From assembly GCF_021298855.1 (NCBI RefSeq), contig NZ_JAJTHI010000026.1, positions 1 to 64,000 of the forward strand: 64,000 nt of DNA. The letters run 5' to 3'. The notes beneath the pieces are model-generated. The model saw only the letters and a program-made list of their open reading frames with translations. It was not told the origin of the DNA and did not search any database. This document shows positions 23,980 through 33,624 of this stretch, piece by piece (the first letter of the stretch is position 1; every line of letters begins with the position of its first letter). This DNA is from Gemmatimonas sp. Lineage in GTDB: Bacteria > Gemmatimonadota > Gemmatimonadetes > Gemmatimonadales > Gemmatimonadaceae. The translations under genes and the position numbers were made by a program.

Positions 23980-26235
23980 ATGTGTCGCGTCCCGTTCAGC
24001 ACTCGCTCGCTGTTGCTTGCCCTTGTGGTGGGCAGCCTGTCCCTGACGCATGCCGCGCGTGCGCAGACCCCGACCGTTCCCGAGCCCACGGAAGAGGGGC
24101 GCAAGCGACTCGTGGCGCGGCGCACCACGGGGCGGCTCACCATCGACGGGCGACTCGACGAGGCAGACTGGCGGCGCGCCCCTGTGGGGGGCGATTTCGT
24201 CCAGGCACGTCCCGACTTTCTCCCCACCACGCGCTATCCCAGCGAAGTGCGGGTGCTGTACGACGACGAGAATCTCTACGTGGGCGCGTTCAACCGCGAC
24301 AGTGCGGGACTCTCGTCGCTGCGCATGCCCGACCTGCGACGCGACTTCGAACCCCCCGAAAACGACGTCTTCGGCATCACCATCGGCCCGCTGGGCGATC
24401 GCCGCACCGTGCTGCAGTTCTCCACCACGCCGCTCGGTTCACAGGCCGATGTCCAGGCCTTCGACGGCGGCGACGCGTTCAACTTCAATTGGGACGCACT
24501 GTGGCGCGTGCGCACCACGCGCAGCGACAGCGGCTGGGTGGCCGAGTTCTCCATTCCGTGGCGCTCGCTGCGGTACGCCCCCGGCCTCACGACCTGGGAC
24601 ATCAACTTCGTCCGCAACACGCGCCGCGTGGCGCAGTGGAGTGCCTGGATGCCGTACCCGCGGCAGCTGTCGTCGTGGCGCATCACGTACGGCGGCGCCC
24701 TCGACTCCATTCAGCCACCGCCCCCGCGCACCAACGTGCGCGTGCGGCCATATGTGCTGGGCACGCGCGTCACCGATCGCACGGCGCGGGCCTTCAACGG
24801 CCAGACCGGCGATGTGGGTGGCGAGATCATCTGGGCCCCCACGGCCAACAGCCTGCTGGAAGCCACCGTCAACACCGACTTCGCGCAGGCCGATGTGGAC
24901 CGCCAGGTGGTGAATCTCACCCGCTTCAATGTCTTTCTCCCCGAACGCCGGCAGTTCTTCCTCGAGAACGCCGATCTGCTGAACGCGGGAGGCCTGGGCG
25001 CCGGCACCATCGGTGGCATCGGTGGCGTGTCCGGTCGCTACTTCGTGCAACCCTTCTTCACGCGACGCATCGGCCTGGGGGAGGACGGCACCCCGCAGCC
25101 CATTGATGCCGGGGTGCGCTACGCCTACCGCACCGGGAAGACGACGGCCGGCGCCCTGGCCATGCGGCAGGCGGCCCTGGGCTCACAGGGCGCGGCCACC
25201 TTCGGGGTGATGCGTGGCAGCCGCTTCTTCGGCCGCGCCACGCGCATCGGGGCCACGGCAGCGCTGCGCGATGGGGACGCCCTCGAGGCGGATCTCGACG
25301 TGGTATCGCGACGCAACGTGGTCGTGGCCATGGATGCGCTCACGCGCATCGGGGAACTCGTGCAGTTCACGGGCATGGTGTCGGCGTCGAACGAAAATGG
25401 GCGCACGGGGTTTGCGGGAACGTACGGCATCACCCGCAACACCAACACCAGTCTTGCCGGCATTCTTGGTGCCGTGGTCACCCGCGACTACAACCCGCAG
25501 ATGGGTTTCGTCTCGCGCCCCGACGTGGTCATGACCAATCCGTTTGCCACCTGGACGATGCAGCCGGCGTGGCTCCCCTCGCGGGTGGTGTGGCTGCGGC
25601 ATGGCCCCAATGGCATCGCCTTCAACGACCCGCAATCGGGCGCGCTGCAGGAGTCCAATCTCACCTACTCGGGTGAAGTGCTCTTTCGCAACGGCGCCAC
25701 GATCACGCCATCCATCGAGCACAACATGCAGCGCCCCACGGTGGCGGTGCCGCTCTTTCCCAACGTGCAGATCGCTCCCGGATCGTACGGCTACCTGCGC
25801 GCGGGGCTCAGCGCGCGCAGCGACCAGAGCGCCCCCTTGGCCGCCACGCTCACGGCATCAACGGGCGCCTTCTTCGATGGCGCGCTCAACCGCGTTGAAG
25901 TGGTGGGCCGCTGGTCTCCCAACCCGTACGTCTCGCTGCGCGGCAGTTACGAGATCAACCGGTTGCGCAGCCTCGGCACGCGGGACTCGTCGTTCACCAC
26001 GCACCTCGCAGGACCGGAGCTGCGCGTGTTCCTCAATCCGCGCGTGCAGTGGAGTGCGTTCTACCAGTACAACACGGCCGCCGAGCGCGCGTCGCTCAAC
26101 GCCCGCTTCAGCTGGGAGTTTCTCCCGCTCTCGTTCCTGTACGTGGTCTACAACGACCGGCAGGCCGTGCAGGGTGGCAATACCCCCCTGGCGCGCTCCC
26201 TCATCGTGAAGCTGTCGTGGCTGGGACAGCTCTGA
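23980..26235 (+). CDS. DUF5916-type outer membrane protein with CBM9-like domain
   Basis: The product is a 751-residue exported protein. The signal peptide ends near HAARAQ at about 29. A CBM9-like beta-sandwich at about 45-235 starts with RLTIDGRLDEADWRRAPV and contains SEVRVLYDDENLYVGAFNRD and WVAEFSIPWRSLRYA. From there to the end is the DUF5916 barrel-like region, beginning with LLEATVNTDFAQADVDRQVV and FLPERRQFFLENADLL, both hallmarks of the family. The function is unknown; family members are found near proteases and TonB receptors. The gene is divergent from the PqiA-like gene and 53 nt upstream of the BNR-propeller gene, probably co-transcribed. Confidence 0.85.
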   Translation: MCRVPFSTRSLLLALVVGSLSLTHAARAQTPTVPEPTEEGRKRLVARRTTGRLTIDGRLDEADWRRAPVGGDFVQARPDFLPTTRYPSEVRVLYDDENLYVGAFNRDSAGLSSLRMPDLRRDFEPPENDVFGITIGPLGDRRTVLQFSTTPLGSQADVQAFDGGDAFNFNWDALWRVRTTRSDSGWVAEFSIPWRSLRYAPGLTTWDINFVRNTRRVAQWSAWMPYPRQLSSWRITYGGALDSIQPPPPRTNVRVRPYVLGTRVTDRTARAFNGQTGDVGGEIIWAPTANSLLEATVNTDFAQADVDRQVVNLTRFNVFLPERRQFFLENADLLNAGGLGAGTIGGIGGVSGRYFVQPFFTRRIGLGEDGTPQPIDAGVRYAYRTGKTTAGALAMRQAALGSQGAATFGVMRGSRFFGRATRIGATAALRDGDALEADLDVVSRRNVVVAMDALTRIGELVQFTGMVSASNENGRTGFAGTYGITRNTNTSLAGILGAVVTRDYNPQMGFVSRPDVVMTNPFATWTMQPAWLPSRVVWLRHGPNGIAFNDPQSGALQESNLTYSGEVLFRNGATITPSIEHNMQRPTVAVPLFPNVQIAPGSYGYLRAGLSARSDQSAPLAATLTASTGAFFDGALNRVEVVGRWSPNPYVSLRGSYEINRLRSLGTRDSSFTTHLAGPELRVFLNPRVQWSAFYQYNTAAERASLNARFSWEFLPLSFLYVVYNDRQAVQGGNTPLARSLIVKLSWLGQL

Positions 26236-26288
26236 CCTGCGCGGTGGCGCTGCCCATCGCTCCCCTTTCCCCGTCTCCGTTCGCCCTC

Positions 26289-29200
26289 ATGCCCCGCTCC
26301 CTGTCGCGTTTCCTGTTCGTCGCCACGCTGGTGGCGTGGCCGCACGCCGCCCGCGCGCAGCGGAATGCGCGTGCGACACCCGCCTCGACACCGTCCGCCG
26401 CCGTCTCCGCCGCGCTTGACACCACCGCCCTCAAGGGACTCAAGGTGCGCATGCTCGGGCCGTTCCGCGGTGGCCGTTCGACCGCCGTGTCGGGTGTGCC
26501 CGGCCAGCCGCATGCCTTCTTCATGGGCAGCACGGGCGGCGGGCGCTGGTACACCGACGACGCGGGCGCCACCTGGCGCAACGTCTCCGACGGATTCTTC
26601 GGCGGCGCCATTGGTAGCGTGGCGGTCGCGCCGGGTGATCCGAACGTGGTGTACGTGGGCGAGGGGTCGGTGGACGTGCGCGGCAACACTTCCATGGGCC
26701 GAGGGGCATGGCGCTCCACCGACGGCGGCCGCAATTGGCAGCCCATTGGTCTGCGGAACGCCGGCCAGATCGGCCGCCTCCAGGTGCACCCGCAGAATGC
26801 CGATGTGGCGTATGCCGCCGTCCTCGGCCGACCGTTCGGCCGCAATGCCGAGCGCGGGATCTTCCGCACGAAGGATGGGGGCCGCTCGTGGGAGAAGGTG
26901 CTGTACCTCAACGACTCCACCGGCGCCGTCGACCTCGCAATGAACCCGCGCAACCCCCGCATTCTCTATGCGGCCATGTGGCGCGCCGAGCGCAAGCCGT
27001 GGACGATGATCTCCGGCTCGAACGAGGGCGGGATCTGGCGTTCCACGGATGGTGGCGACAGCTGGAAGAAGCTCAGCGGGGGACTCCCCACGGGACTCAC
27101 CGGCAAGATCGGTCTCACGGTGTCGCCGGCAAACCCGCAACGGCTGTGGGCCATCATCGAGGCCGAACCGCAGGGCGGCGTGTATCGCAGCGATGACGGC
27201 GGCGACAGCTGGACGCGCACGAACAGCGAGAACAAGCTGCGCCAGCGCGCCTGGTACTACACGCACGTGCGCGCGGACCCGATGGAGGAGAACGTCGTGT
27301 ACGCGCTCAACACGTCACTCTATCGCAGCATCGATGCCGGCGTGACCTTCACCCCCATCGATGTGCCGCACGGCGACGTGCACGACCTGTGGATCAATCC
27401 GGGCGACAAGCGCATCATGATCGTCGCCGACGACGGGGGCGCGCAGGTCTCGCTCAACCGGGGCCGCACCTGGAGCAGCTACTGGAATCAGCCGACGGCC
27501 GAGTTCTACGACGTCATCACCGACAATCGCTTCCCCTATCGGGTGTACACGGCGCAGCAGGACAACAACGCGATCAGCGTGCCCAGCTGGTCGTCGTCCA
27601 ACTCGGTGCATCCGTTCGCCGACTATCGGTACGCCGCCGGATGTGAAACCGGCCCCGTGGCGCTGCACCCCGATGCACCCGACGTGATCTGGGGTGGCTG
27701 CTACGGTGGCGCCATCAACCGCTGGGACACGCGCACCGACGAGCGCCGCAACGTCATCGTGTACCCGCAGCTGCAGCTCGGGCAGGCGGCCAGGGATCTC
27801 ACCTATCGCTTCCAGTGGGTGGCGCCCATTCTCGTGTCGCGTCACGACCCACAGGTGGTGTACCACGGCGCGCAGTACGTGTTGCGCACGCGGGACGCGG
27901 GCATGACGTGGGACCGGATCTCCCCCGATCTCACCACCAACACGCCGCAGCATCAGCAGGCCGCCGGCGGGCCGATCAACAACGACGTGACCGGCGTGGA
28001 GATCTTCAACACCGTGTTTGCGCTGGCCGAGGACCGGGCCGATGCGCGTACGCTGTGGGCCGGTACCGACGACGGCCGCGTGCACATCACGCGCGACGGC
28101 GGCTCGTCGTGGAACGACATCACGCCGCCCGGCATGCCGCAGTACGGGACGGTGGAGGAGATCGCCCTGTCGGCGCACCGGCCGGGGCGCGCGTACGTTG
28201 CCGTGCAGGCCTATCGCCTCGACGACTTCCGGCCGTATCTGTGGCGCACGGACGACTACGGGAGAAGCTGGACCCGCCTCACGACGGGCACGAACGGCAT
28301 CCCGGCGGACTACCCGCTGCGTTCGGTGGCGGAAGACCCGAAGGTGGCCTCGCTGCTGTATGCCGGCACGGAGTACGGCCTGTTCGTTTCGTTCGATGGC
28401 GGCGGGGCATGGCAGCCCATGCCGGGGCGGCTGCCCATTACCCCCATCGCCGATCTCGAGGCGCGGCACGACGATCTCGTGATCTCCACGCAGGGACGCG
28501 CGCTGTGGATCATCGACGACCTGGCCCCGCTGCGTGAACTCTCGGCCTCCATCGTGGCGTCGGCAGCCCACCTCTTCACGCCCAGCGATTTCGTGCGCGC
28601 CCAGCGCGGTGGCGACAGTTTCGATCCGGTGCCGGAAGTGCCTGATGCCGCCGATCGCGGGGCCGCCATTCACCTCTGGCTGGGTCGCGAGGCCACGGCG
28701 CCGGTCACGCTCGACATCGTCGACGCGACACAGCGCGTCGTGCAGCGCTTTTCGTCGGATTCGGCGGCCGCGCGTGCGGCCCAGACGGCGCGGCTTCCTG
28801 TTCGCCGCGGGCTGCACCGGGTGGTGTGGGACATCACCTACCCCGGCCCGCAGCGCGTGGAAGGCGTGGTCACGTGGGGGTATCTCGGTGGCGTCAAGGC
28901 GCCACCGGGACGCTACGAAGCCGTGCTTACCGCCAATGGCGTGACGATGCGCAAGGCCTTTCAGGTGCTCCCCGACCCGCGGCTGCCGCATATCACGGCA
29001 GCCGACTACGCCGAGCAGTATCGACTCGCCAGCCAGGTGCGCGATTCCATGAACACGCTCAACACCACGCTTAGCGACCTGCGCGACGTGCAGCGGCAGC
29101 GGGAGGCGCTCATGGCTGCCGCCACGCGCGCGGGGAGCGAAGCGGCGCTCGCGGCACTCGCCGACTCACTCGCGCGCAAGCTGACCCGGCTCGAAGTGCA

Positions 29201-29501
29201 GCTCACGCAGGTACGGAGCAAGAGCGGCCAGGATCCGATTCGCTTTGCCGGCATGCTGGACAACCAGTGGGCGGAGCTGTACGGCAACCTCACCGGCACC
29301 AACGGCTATATCAATGGCGGCGTGGACGGGAAGCCCACACGTGGCGCCGGAGAACGGCTGCAGGAGCTCAACGCCCGCTGGGCGGTGCTGCGCGCGCAGT
29401 GGACCGAGATCCTCAACACGGACATTCCGGCACTCAACGCCGCCGCGAGTCAACTCAAGCTGGGCGCCATTGCGCTGCCCGCACGTACGATCATCCCGTA
29501 A
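26289..29501 (+). CDS. Secreted VPS10/BNR-repeat propeller protein
   Basis: The product is a 1070-residue exported protein. ATG 26289 gives a signal peptide ending at HAARAQ; the longer frame overlapping the previous gene is rejected. The main body is a large beta-propeller pair with many Asp-box/BNR motifs of the S-x-D-G-G-x-x-W type (STDGGRNWQ, TKDGGRSWEK, STDGGDSWKK, SDDGGDSWTR, TRDGGSSWND, RTDDYGRSWTR). A C-terminal region of about 220 residues has GLHRVVWDITYPGPQRVEG and then helical coiled-coil-like sequence (QYRLASQVRDSMNTLNTTLS). Proteins of this form are often labelled glycosyl hydrolases, but no sialidase active-site set is evident, so I call it only a propeller protein. It probably acts in the periplasm or outside. 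Confidence 0.82.
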   Translation: MPRSLSRFLFVATLVAWPHAARAQRNARATPASTPSAAVSAALDTTALKGLKVRMLGPFRGGRSTAVSGVPGQPHAFFMGSTGGGRWYTDDAGATWRNVSDGFFGGAIGSVAVAPGDPNVVYVGEGSVDVRGNTSMGRGAWRSTDGGRNWQPIGLRNAGQIGRLQVHPQNADVAYAAVLGRPFGRNAERGIFRTKDGGRSWEKVLYLNDSTGAVDLAMNPRNPRILYAAMWRAERKPWTMISGSNEGGIWRSTDGGDSWKKLSGGLPTGLTGKIGLTVSPANPQRLWAIIEAEPQGGVYRSDDGGDSWTRTNSENKLRQRAWYYTHVRADPMEENVVYALNTSLYRSIDAGVTFTPIDVPHGDVHDLWINPGDKRIMIVADDGGAQVSLNRGRTWSSYWNQPTAEFYDVITDNRFPYRVYTAQQDNNAISVPSWSSSNSVHPFADYRYAAGCETGPVALHPDAPDVIWGGCYGGAINRWDTRTDERRNVIVYPQLQLGQAARDLTYRFQWVAPILVSRHDPQVVYHGAQYVLRTRDAGMTWDRISPDLTTNTPQHQQAAGGPINNDVTGVEIFNTVFALAEDRADARTLWAGTDDGRVHITRDGGSSWNDITPPGMPQYGTVEEIALSAHRPGRAYVAVQAYRLDDFRPYLWRTDDYGRSWTRLTTGTNGIPADYPLRSVAEDPKVASLLYAGTEYGLFVSFDGGGAWQPMPGRLPITPIADLEARHDDLVISTQGRALWIIDDLAPLRELSASIVASAAHLFTPSDFVRAQRGGDSFDPVPEVPDAADRGAAIHLWLGREATAPVTLDIVDATQRVVQRFSSDSAAARAAQTARLPVRRGLHRVVWDITYPGPQRVEGVVTWGYLGGVKAPPGRYEAVLTANGVTMRKAFQVLPDPRLPHITAADYAEQYRLASQVRDSMNTLNTTLSDLRDVQRQREALMAAATRAGSEAALAALADSLARKLTRLEVQLTQVRSKSGQDPIRFAGMLDNQWAELYGNLTGTNGYINGGVDGKPTRGAGERLQELNARWAVLRAQWTEILNTDIPALNAAASQLKLGAIALPARTIIP

Positions 29502-29516
29502 CCGGGATCACGTCAC

Positions 29517-29558
29517 CCGCGCCGGAGATCGCGTGACAGCGAGCGGTCCCCGGCGCGG
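29517..29558. terminator. Possible weak hairpin between converging genes
   Basis: A 9-bp inverted repeat (CCGCGCCGG at 29517-29525 and CCGGCGCGG at 29550-29558) spans most of the gap between the propeller gene and yccF. The loop is long and there is no T-run, so the call is tentative. Confidence 0.3.
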
Positions 29559-29559
29559 T

Positions 29560-29943
29560 TCATCGGTGGACGATGCGCTTGCCCAGCGGCGCCCAACTCA
29601 CCTCGGCCAGCTTGAAGTGCGCGAGGCCGAAGGGAATGCCGATGATCGTGAGGCACAGGGAAACGCCGGCCACGATGTGCGCGAGCGTCAGCCAGAAGCC
29701 GGCGAAGATGATCCAGAGCACGTTGGCGAGGCCGGTACCCACGATACGCCCCTCGCCCACGACGCGCGCGTCCACGAGCGTCCGGCCGAACGGCCAGGCG
29801 GCGAATGGCGCAATGCGGAAGGCCGCGAATGCCCACGGCAGCCCCACCACGGTGATGGCGAGGGCGGCGCCCGCGAGCATCCAGCCCAGCCACGCGAGAA
29901 AGCCGCCGCAGATGAACCAGAGCAGGTTGACGAGGAAGATCAT
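29560..29943 (-). CDS. yccF: YccF-family inner membrane protein
   Basis: The product is a 127-residue membrane protein with two copies of a hydrophobic YccF module. The first copy is LLWFICGGFLAWLGWMLAGA followed by AITVVGLPWAFAAFRIA. The second is NVLWIIFAGFWLTLAHIVAG followed by LCLTIIGIPFGLAHFKLA. The internal repeat, the GIPFG/GLPWA motifs and the length are typical of the family. Its function is unknown. It lies 54 nt downstream of the type II NADH dehydrogenase on the same strand. Confidence 0.88.
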   Translation of the reverse strand: MIFLVNLLWFICGGFLAWLGWMLAGAALAITVVGLPWAFAAFRIAPFAAWPFGRTLVDARVVGEGRIVGTGLANVLWIIFAGFWLTLAHIVAGVSLCLTIIGIPFGLAHFKLAEVSWAPLGKRIVHR

Positions 29944-29997
29944 GTCACCTGTACGACGGCGCGGGCGCGACGGTTTCGCCGGTGAGGACGTGCCGGC

Positions 29998-31407
29998 TCA
30001 GGCCACGCGGCGTTTCTCGTGCGCGGCGCGGCTGGCCTTGAGCAGCCGGTGCACCGTGGTGCCGGTAATGAGCCGGACCCCACGCTGGAACGTGAAGTAC
30101 TGGTACGCCCACTGGACCACCACACTGACGCGGTTGCGCACGCCCACCAGATACAGCACGTGCACGAACAGCCAGGTGAGCCAGGCGAAGGTGCCGCGCA
30201 GCCGGAGTCCGCCAATCACGGCAACCGCCTTGTGTCGGCCAATGGTGGCCAGGTCACCCTTGTTCAGATACCGGAACGGTTCCGCCGTCTCGCCGGCCAG
30301 GTGGCGCGCAATGTTGCGGCCAGCCAGGCTGCCCATCTGGTTGGCAGCAGGAGCGACAGCCGGCACGGGCGCGCCGTTGGCGGTGGTGGTCGCCGCCATG
30401 TCTCCCACGCAGAAGATGTGCGGGTGCCCCGGCACGCTGAGATCGGGATTGACCACCACACGGCCCGCCCGGTCCAGCGCCACACCCAGCTGACGCGCCA
30501 GCGGTGACGCCTGATTGCCGGCCCCCCAGAACACCGTGTGCGCATCGATGCGCTCGCCCCCGGCCACCACGCCATCGCTGTCGACGTGCGTGACCACGCA
30601 GCGCGTCCGTACTTCGACGCCCAGCGACTCGAGATCACGCTGCGCCTGGGCAGAGAGCTCCTCCGGGAACGCCGGCAGGATGCGTGGTCCGCCCTCCAGC
30701 AGCAGCACGCGTGCCTGACGCGGGTCGATGCGCCGGAACTCGCCCGTGAGCGCATGGTGCGTGATTTCGGGGATCATGCCGGCCAGTTCCACGCCGGTTG
30801 GCCCGCCACCCACGATGACGAAGGTGAGCAGCGCGTCGCGCTCACCCGCCGCACTCGCGCGCTCCGCAGCCTCGAAGGACAGCAGGAAACGCCGGCGCAT
30901 TTCGAGGGCATCCTCGATGCTCTTGAGCCCCGGGGCATGCTGCTCCCACTCGGGGTGTCCGAAGTAGGCGTGCCGGGCCCCGGCCGCGACCACGAGGTAA
31001 TCGAACGACAGCAGCACCGTACCACTGTCGAGTGACACCGTCTTGCCCTCCGGGTCAATGCGGTCGACCTCCGCCATCACCACCGTGGCGTTCTGCTGCT
31101 TGCGCAGGAGCCAGCGGATGGGCACGCTGATGTCAGCCGGATTGAGCACCGCCGTGGCCACCTGATACAACAGCGGCTGAAACAGGTGATGGTTGGTGCG
31201 GTCGAGCAGGGTGATGCGAACCGGCGCCTTGGCGAGCGCGCGCGCGGCCGAGAGGCCGGCAAAGCCGCCTCCGATGATGACGACATGGGGCCGCGGGTCG
31301 GCGCGATGCGTGCCGGTTGCCGTCAGCGAATGATGAATGCCGCGCGCGGCGCTCCCGTTGTCAGCGGCGCGGGGATCGGCGGGGCGGTTGGTGGCACGGT
31401 ATGGCAT
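29998..31407 (-). CDS. ndh: Type II NADH:quinone oxidoreductase
   Basis: The product is a 469-residue flavoprotein that would oxidise NADH and reduce membrane quinone without proton pumping. The FAD-binding Rossmann motif is VVIIGGGFAGLSAARAL near residue 42, followed by the NDH-2 segment HHLFQPLLYQVATAVL. The NADH-binding motif is FVIVGGGPTGVELAGMI near 195. HIFCVGDMAA binds FAD, and a C-terminal membrane-associated region (FAWLTWLFVHVLYLVGVRNR) follows near 415-445. The first roughly 40 residues are an unusual polar extension (Arg/His/Ala-rich), so the real start may lie further downstream, though no internal ATG is available there. The gap to the upstream small gene is 60 nt. Confidence 0.9.
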   Translation of the reverse strand: MPYRATNRPADPRAADNGSAARGIHHSLTATGTHRADPRPHVVIIGGGFAGLSAARALAKAPVRITLLDRTNHHLFQPLLYQVATAVLNPADISVPIRWLLRKQQNATVVMAEVDRIDPEGKTVSLDSGTVLLSFDYLVVAAGARHAYFGHPEWEQHAPGLKSIEDALEMRRRFLLSFEAAERASAAGERDALLTFVIVGGGPTGVELAGMIPEITHHALTGEFRRIDPRQARVLLLEGGPRILPAFPEELSAQAQRDLESLGVEVRTRCVVTHVDSDGVVAGGERIDAHTVFWGAGNQASPLARQLGVALDRAGRVVVNPDLSVPGHPHIFCVGDMAATTTANGAPVPAVAPAANQMGSLAGRNIARHLAGETAEPFRYLNKGDLATIGRHKAVAVIGGLRLRGTFAWLTWLFVHVLYLVGVRNRVSVVVQWAYQYFTFQRGVRLITGTTVHRLLKASRAAHEKRRVA

Positions 31408-31467
31408 GACGGCTCCGGCATGGGTACACGCCGTGAACGATCGCCGCTTGTGAAAAGTTTCACAAGA

Positions 31468-31824
31468 TCAGCCGCCAAGAGCAGGTTTGTGATTCCCCCG
31501 CTCCGCAACCCGACGCCACAGGTACCACTCCCGCCCCGCGCTCCACCCCGACGCCGCCGCACGGTCCGCGCCCAGCACACAGTCGGCCGACTCGATCGTG
31601 GCCTCGCGAAAGTGCTCGTCCAGCTCGGCCAGCATCTCGCGCGTTTCCAGCGTCGTGGGCTTCGCCCGCAGCCGCTGCGCGATCTCGTGCCGCACCTGCA
31701 GGTCGGCCGCCAGATCGTGCGTGGCCACCTCATGGCGCGCCACATAGTCCACGATGCGCGCCCACTGCGCCACCAGGGCGGGCAAGGTGAGCCGCGTCAG
31801 ATTGGTCGGCACCGTATCGGTCAC
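31468..31824 (-). CDS. Hypothetical helical protein, 118 aa
   Basis: I do not recognise the family. The product is a small, soluble, probably all-helical protein (ALVAQWARIVDYVARHEVAT, MLAELDEHFREATIESADCV) without signal or membrane segments. Its GTG start overlaps the TGA stop of the upstream prolyl-peptidase-like gene as GTGA, so translational coupling is likely and supports it as a real gene. The C-terminus is Trp/Arg-rich (REWYLWRRVAER). Confidence 0.6.
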   Translation of the reverse strand: MTDTVPTNLTRLTLPALVAQWARIVDYVARHEVATHDLAADLQVRHEIAQRLRAKPTTLETREMLAELDEHFREATIESADCVLGADRAAASGWSAGREWYLWRRVAERGNHKPALGG

Positions 31825-32861
31825 GGGGCCGGCCGTCGCTCCACGCGCGTCAGGAACGCGTCGATGGCCGCCAGGTACTCGGCCGGACGTTCGCGCATGG
31901 CCGCGTGCGCGGCCCCGGGAATCACCACCAGCTGCGCATCGCGCATCGTGCGCCGGAACTCCTCCAGCGTCGACGGCCGGGCTTCATCGAACTCCCCCGC
32001 CACGAACAGCGTGGGCTGCGTAATGTCGTCGAGATCGGCGGCGCGGCTCCACTGCCGCAGGCTCCCCGTGCTCAGGAACTCGGTGGGGCCCCACATATGG
32101 CGATAGATGGTGTCGTTGCTCGCCACCCCGGCACACCGCGGCTCGTCGGCCACCGGCAGGCGGCGGACATGGCGCGCATAAAACGAGTCGGTGGCCGCCT
32201 GATAGGCCGGCGAGTCGAGCGTGCCCTTGCGCTCTTCCTCGTCGAGGACGGTACGGATCGACACCGGCAGCTGCGCCCGCAGGGAATCCGCGTCGGCAAT
32301 CCACCGCGGCGTGTCGATGAGCGGGCTGCTGAAGATCACGCTCTCCACCCCCGCCGGCTTGGCGGCCGCCATGTACTCGGCGGCGAGTGCTCCGCCCCAC
32401 GAATGACCCAGCAGGTGCACGCGCTCGAGCCGCAGGGCCTGTCGCACGGCATCCAATTCCGCCACGAAACGCGACACGTTCCAGAGCGACGTGTCGCTGG
32501 GATGATCGGAGCGTCCCGAGCCGAGCTGGTCGTAGAAGATCACCGGACGCTGACGAGCCAGCGGGGCGAGCACTTCGAAGCGGCAGGAGGTCCCTCCGGG
32601 CCCCCCATGCAGGGCAAGCAGCGGCGTCCCCGGTCCGCTCCCGATGCGCCGGTACCACACACGGCCACCCGGCACATCGATCATCCCCTCCGACCAGGCG
32701 AGGGTATCGGCCACGGCACCGGCGGCGGTGCTGTCGGCGAGCTGCTCGCGTCCGGTGGCACATGCCTGCAGGACGACGCAGGCGCCGGCAGCGACGGGGA
32801 GCAGGACGGCGCGCAATCGGGCGGACGTGGCGCGCGCAATGGGATGCGTGAAGAGCGACAT
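31821..32861 (-). CDS. Proline iminopeptidase-like lipoprotein
   Basis: The product is a 346-residue alpha/beta hydrolase of the proline-specific peptidase (S33) family, predicted to be a lipoprotein (lipobox VLQAC, Cys34). The oxyanion motif HGGPGG lies at 85-90, the nucleophile elbow is GHSWGG with Ser154, and the acid is probably Asp292 in AGEFDEARP with His319 in PGAAHA. The family cleaves N-terminal proline from peptides or acts as an amidase/esterase; export as a lipoprotein suggests periplasmic peptide trimming. A TAGCTT hexamer ends 6 nt before the ATG and overlaps the stop codon of the preceding gene, so it may have its own leaderless promoter inside the operon. Its stop overlaps the next gene. 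Confidence 0.88.
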   Translation of the reverse strand: MSLFTHPIARATSARLRAVLLPVAAGACVVLQACATGREQLADSTAAGAVADTLAWSEGMIDVPGGRVWYRRIGSGPGTPLLALHGGPGGTSCRFEVLAPLARQRPVIFYDQLGSGRSDHPSDTSLWNVSRFVAELDAVRQALRLERVHLLGHSWGGALAAEYMAAAKPAGVESVIFSSPLIDTPRWIADADSLRAQLPVSIRTVLDEEERKGTLDSPAYQAATDSFYARHVRRLPVADEPRCAGVASNDTIYRHMWGPTEFLSTGSLRQWSRAADLDDITQPTLFVAGEFDEARPSTLEEFRRTMRDAQLVVIPGAAHAAMRERPAEYLAAIDAFLTRVERRPAP

Positions 32862-32867
32862 GCCGCG

Positions 32868-32873
32868 AAGCTA
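32868..32873 (-). promoter_or_regulatory. -10-like hexamer TAGCTT, internal leaderless start
   Basis: TAGCTT on the minus strand is followed by CGCGGC and the ATG at 32861. Its TAG is also the stop codon of the upstream esterase gene. Confidence 0.45.
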
Positions 32874-33602
32874 TCCTGCGGGCGGCCCTTCCGGCGAGTC
32901 CCTTGGCCCCTCGCGCTCAGGCAGTGCCAACAGGCTCGACAGTAGAGGGCCATCGAGGTGATGGCCGCCGGCGAACGGCGCCATTGCCGCGTGCGGTTGT
33001 ATCCGCTGCAGCGTGGCGACGACATCCTGTTGCTGCTCGGCGTTCAGGAACTCGTCGGCGTCACCACAGGCAAACGTGACCGTCGCGTTCGCCAACGCGG
33101 TGGCGAGTTGCGCATCGGGCACATCGTGCGCCGGGCGGCCGGCCCACGCCACGAAGGCTTCGGGGCACACCGAACCGCTGACGATCCAGCGGGTGGCCGT
33201 AGCCACCCCCTGCGAAAAGCCCAGCACACCCACGCGAGCCGCCGGCAAGGCCTGCGACATGACGTCCCGGTATACCAGGTCGAGCCACGCCAGGGTATCC
33301 GCGATATCATCCTCACGCGCTTCCCGCGTCATCCAGGTGGCCCCCACACGCTGCAGGTGCCGCCCGTCCACGCGTGGCATTTCGACATAGAAGCGCGACA
33401 GCGCTTCGGGTGCCACCACGCACGTGTTCGCCGGGATGGCCCCGGCGAACTTGCGGATGAACCGGGTGGCCAGTTGGCCATACCCGTGCAACACGAACCA
33501 GATACACTGCGCCGACTCGACAGGTGCGCCCAGCACGGTGTAGCGCGCCGTGCGTTGGGTGCGACGCGTGACGAGGCGCGGCCCGTCCGGCAGATCGTTC
33601 AT
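32871..33602 (-). CDS. Phospholipase/carboxylesterase-like alpha/beta hydrolase
   Basis: The product is a 243-residue cytosolic serine hydrolase of the phospholipase/carboxylesterase type. The substrate-side motif FVLHGYGQLATRF lies near 37-49, the nucleophile elbow is GFSQG with Ser130, and the acid is Asp181 or Asp183 in ACGDADEF, with His214 or His215 in AGGHHLDG. It is close in size to bacterial carboxylesterases (about 220 residues). ATG 33602 is chosen because GAGG lies 8 nt upstream; the frame is open further but without support. It lies 22 nt after the LVIVD lipoprotein gene and 9 nt before the peptidase-like gene. Confidence 0.82.
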   Translation of the reverse strand: MNDLPDGPRLVTRRTQRTARYTVLGAPVESAQCIWFVLHGYGQLATRFIRKFAGAIPANTCVVAPEALSRFYVEMPRVDGRHLQRVGATWMTREAREDDIADTLAWLDLVYRDVMSQALPAARVGVLGFSQGVATATRWIVSGSVCPEAFVAWAGRPAHDVPDAQLATALANATVTFACGDADEFLNAEQQQDVVATLQRIQPHAAMAPFAGGHHLDGPLLSSLLALPEREGPRDSPEGPPAG

Positions 33603-33624
33603 CGGGCCGCCCTCGTCCCGTACC

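Noticed and set aside
26289-29501. Sialidase assignment for the BNR-repeat protein
   Set aside because: Asp boxes alone do not define a sialidase; I see no arginine triad or catalytic Tyr/Glu pattern, so only the propeller is claimed.
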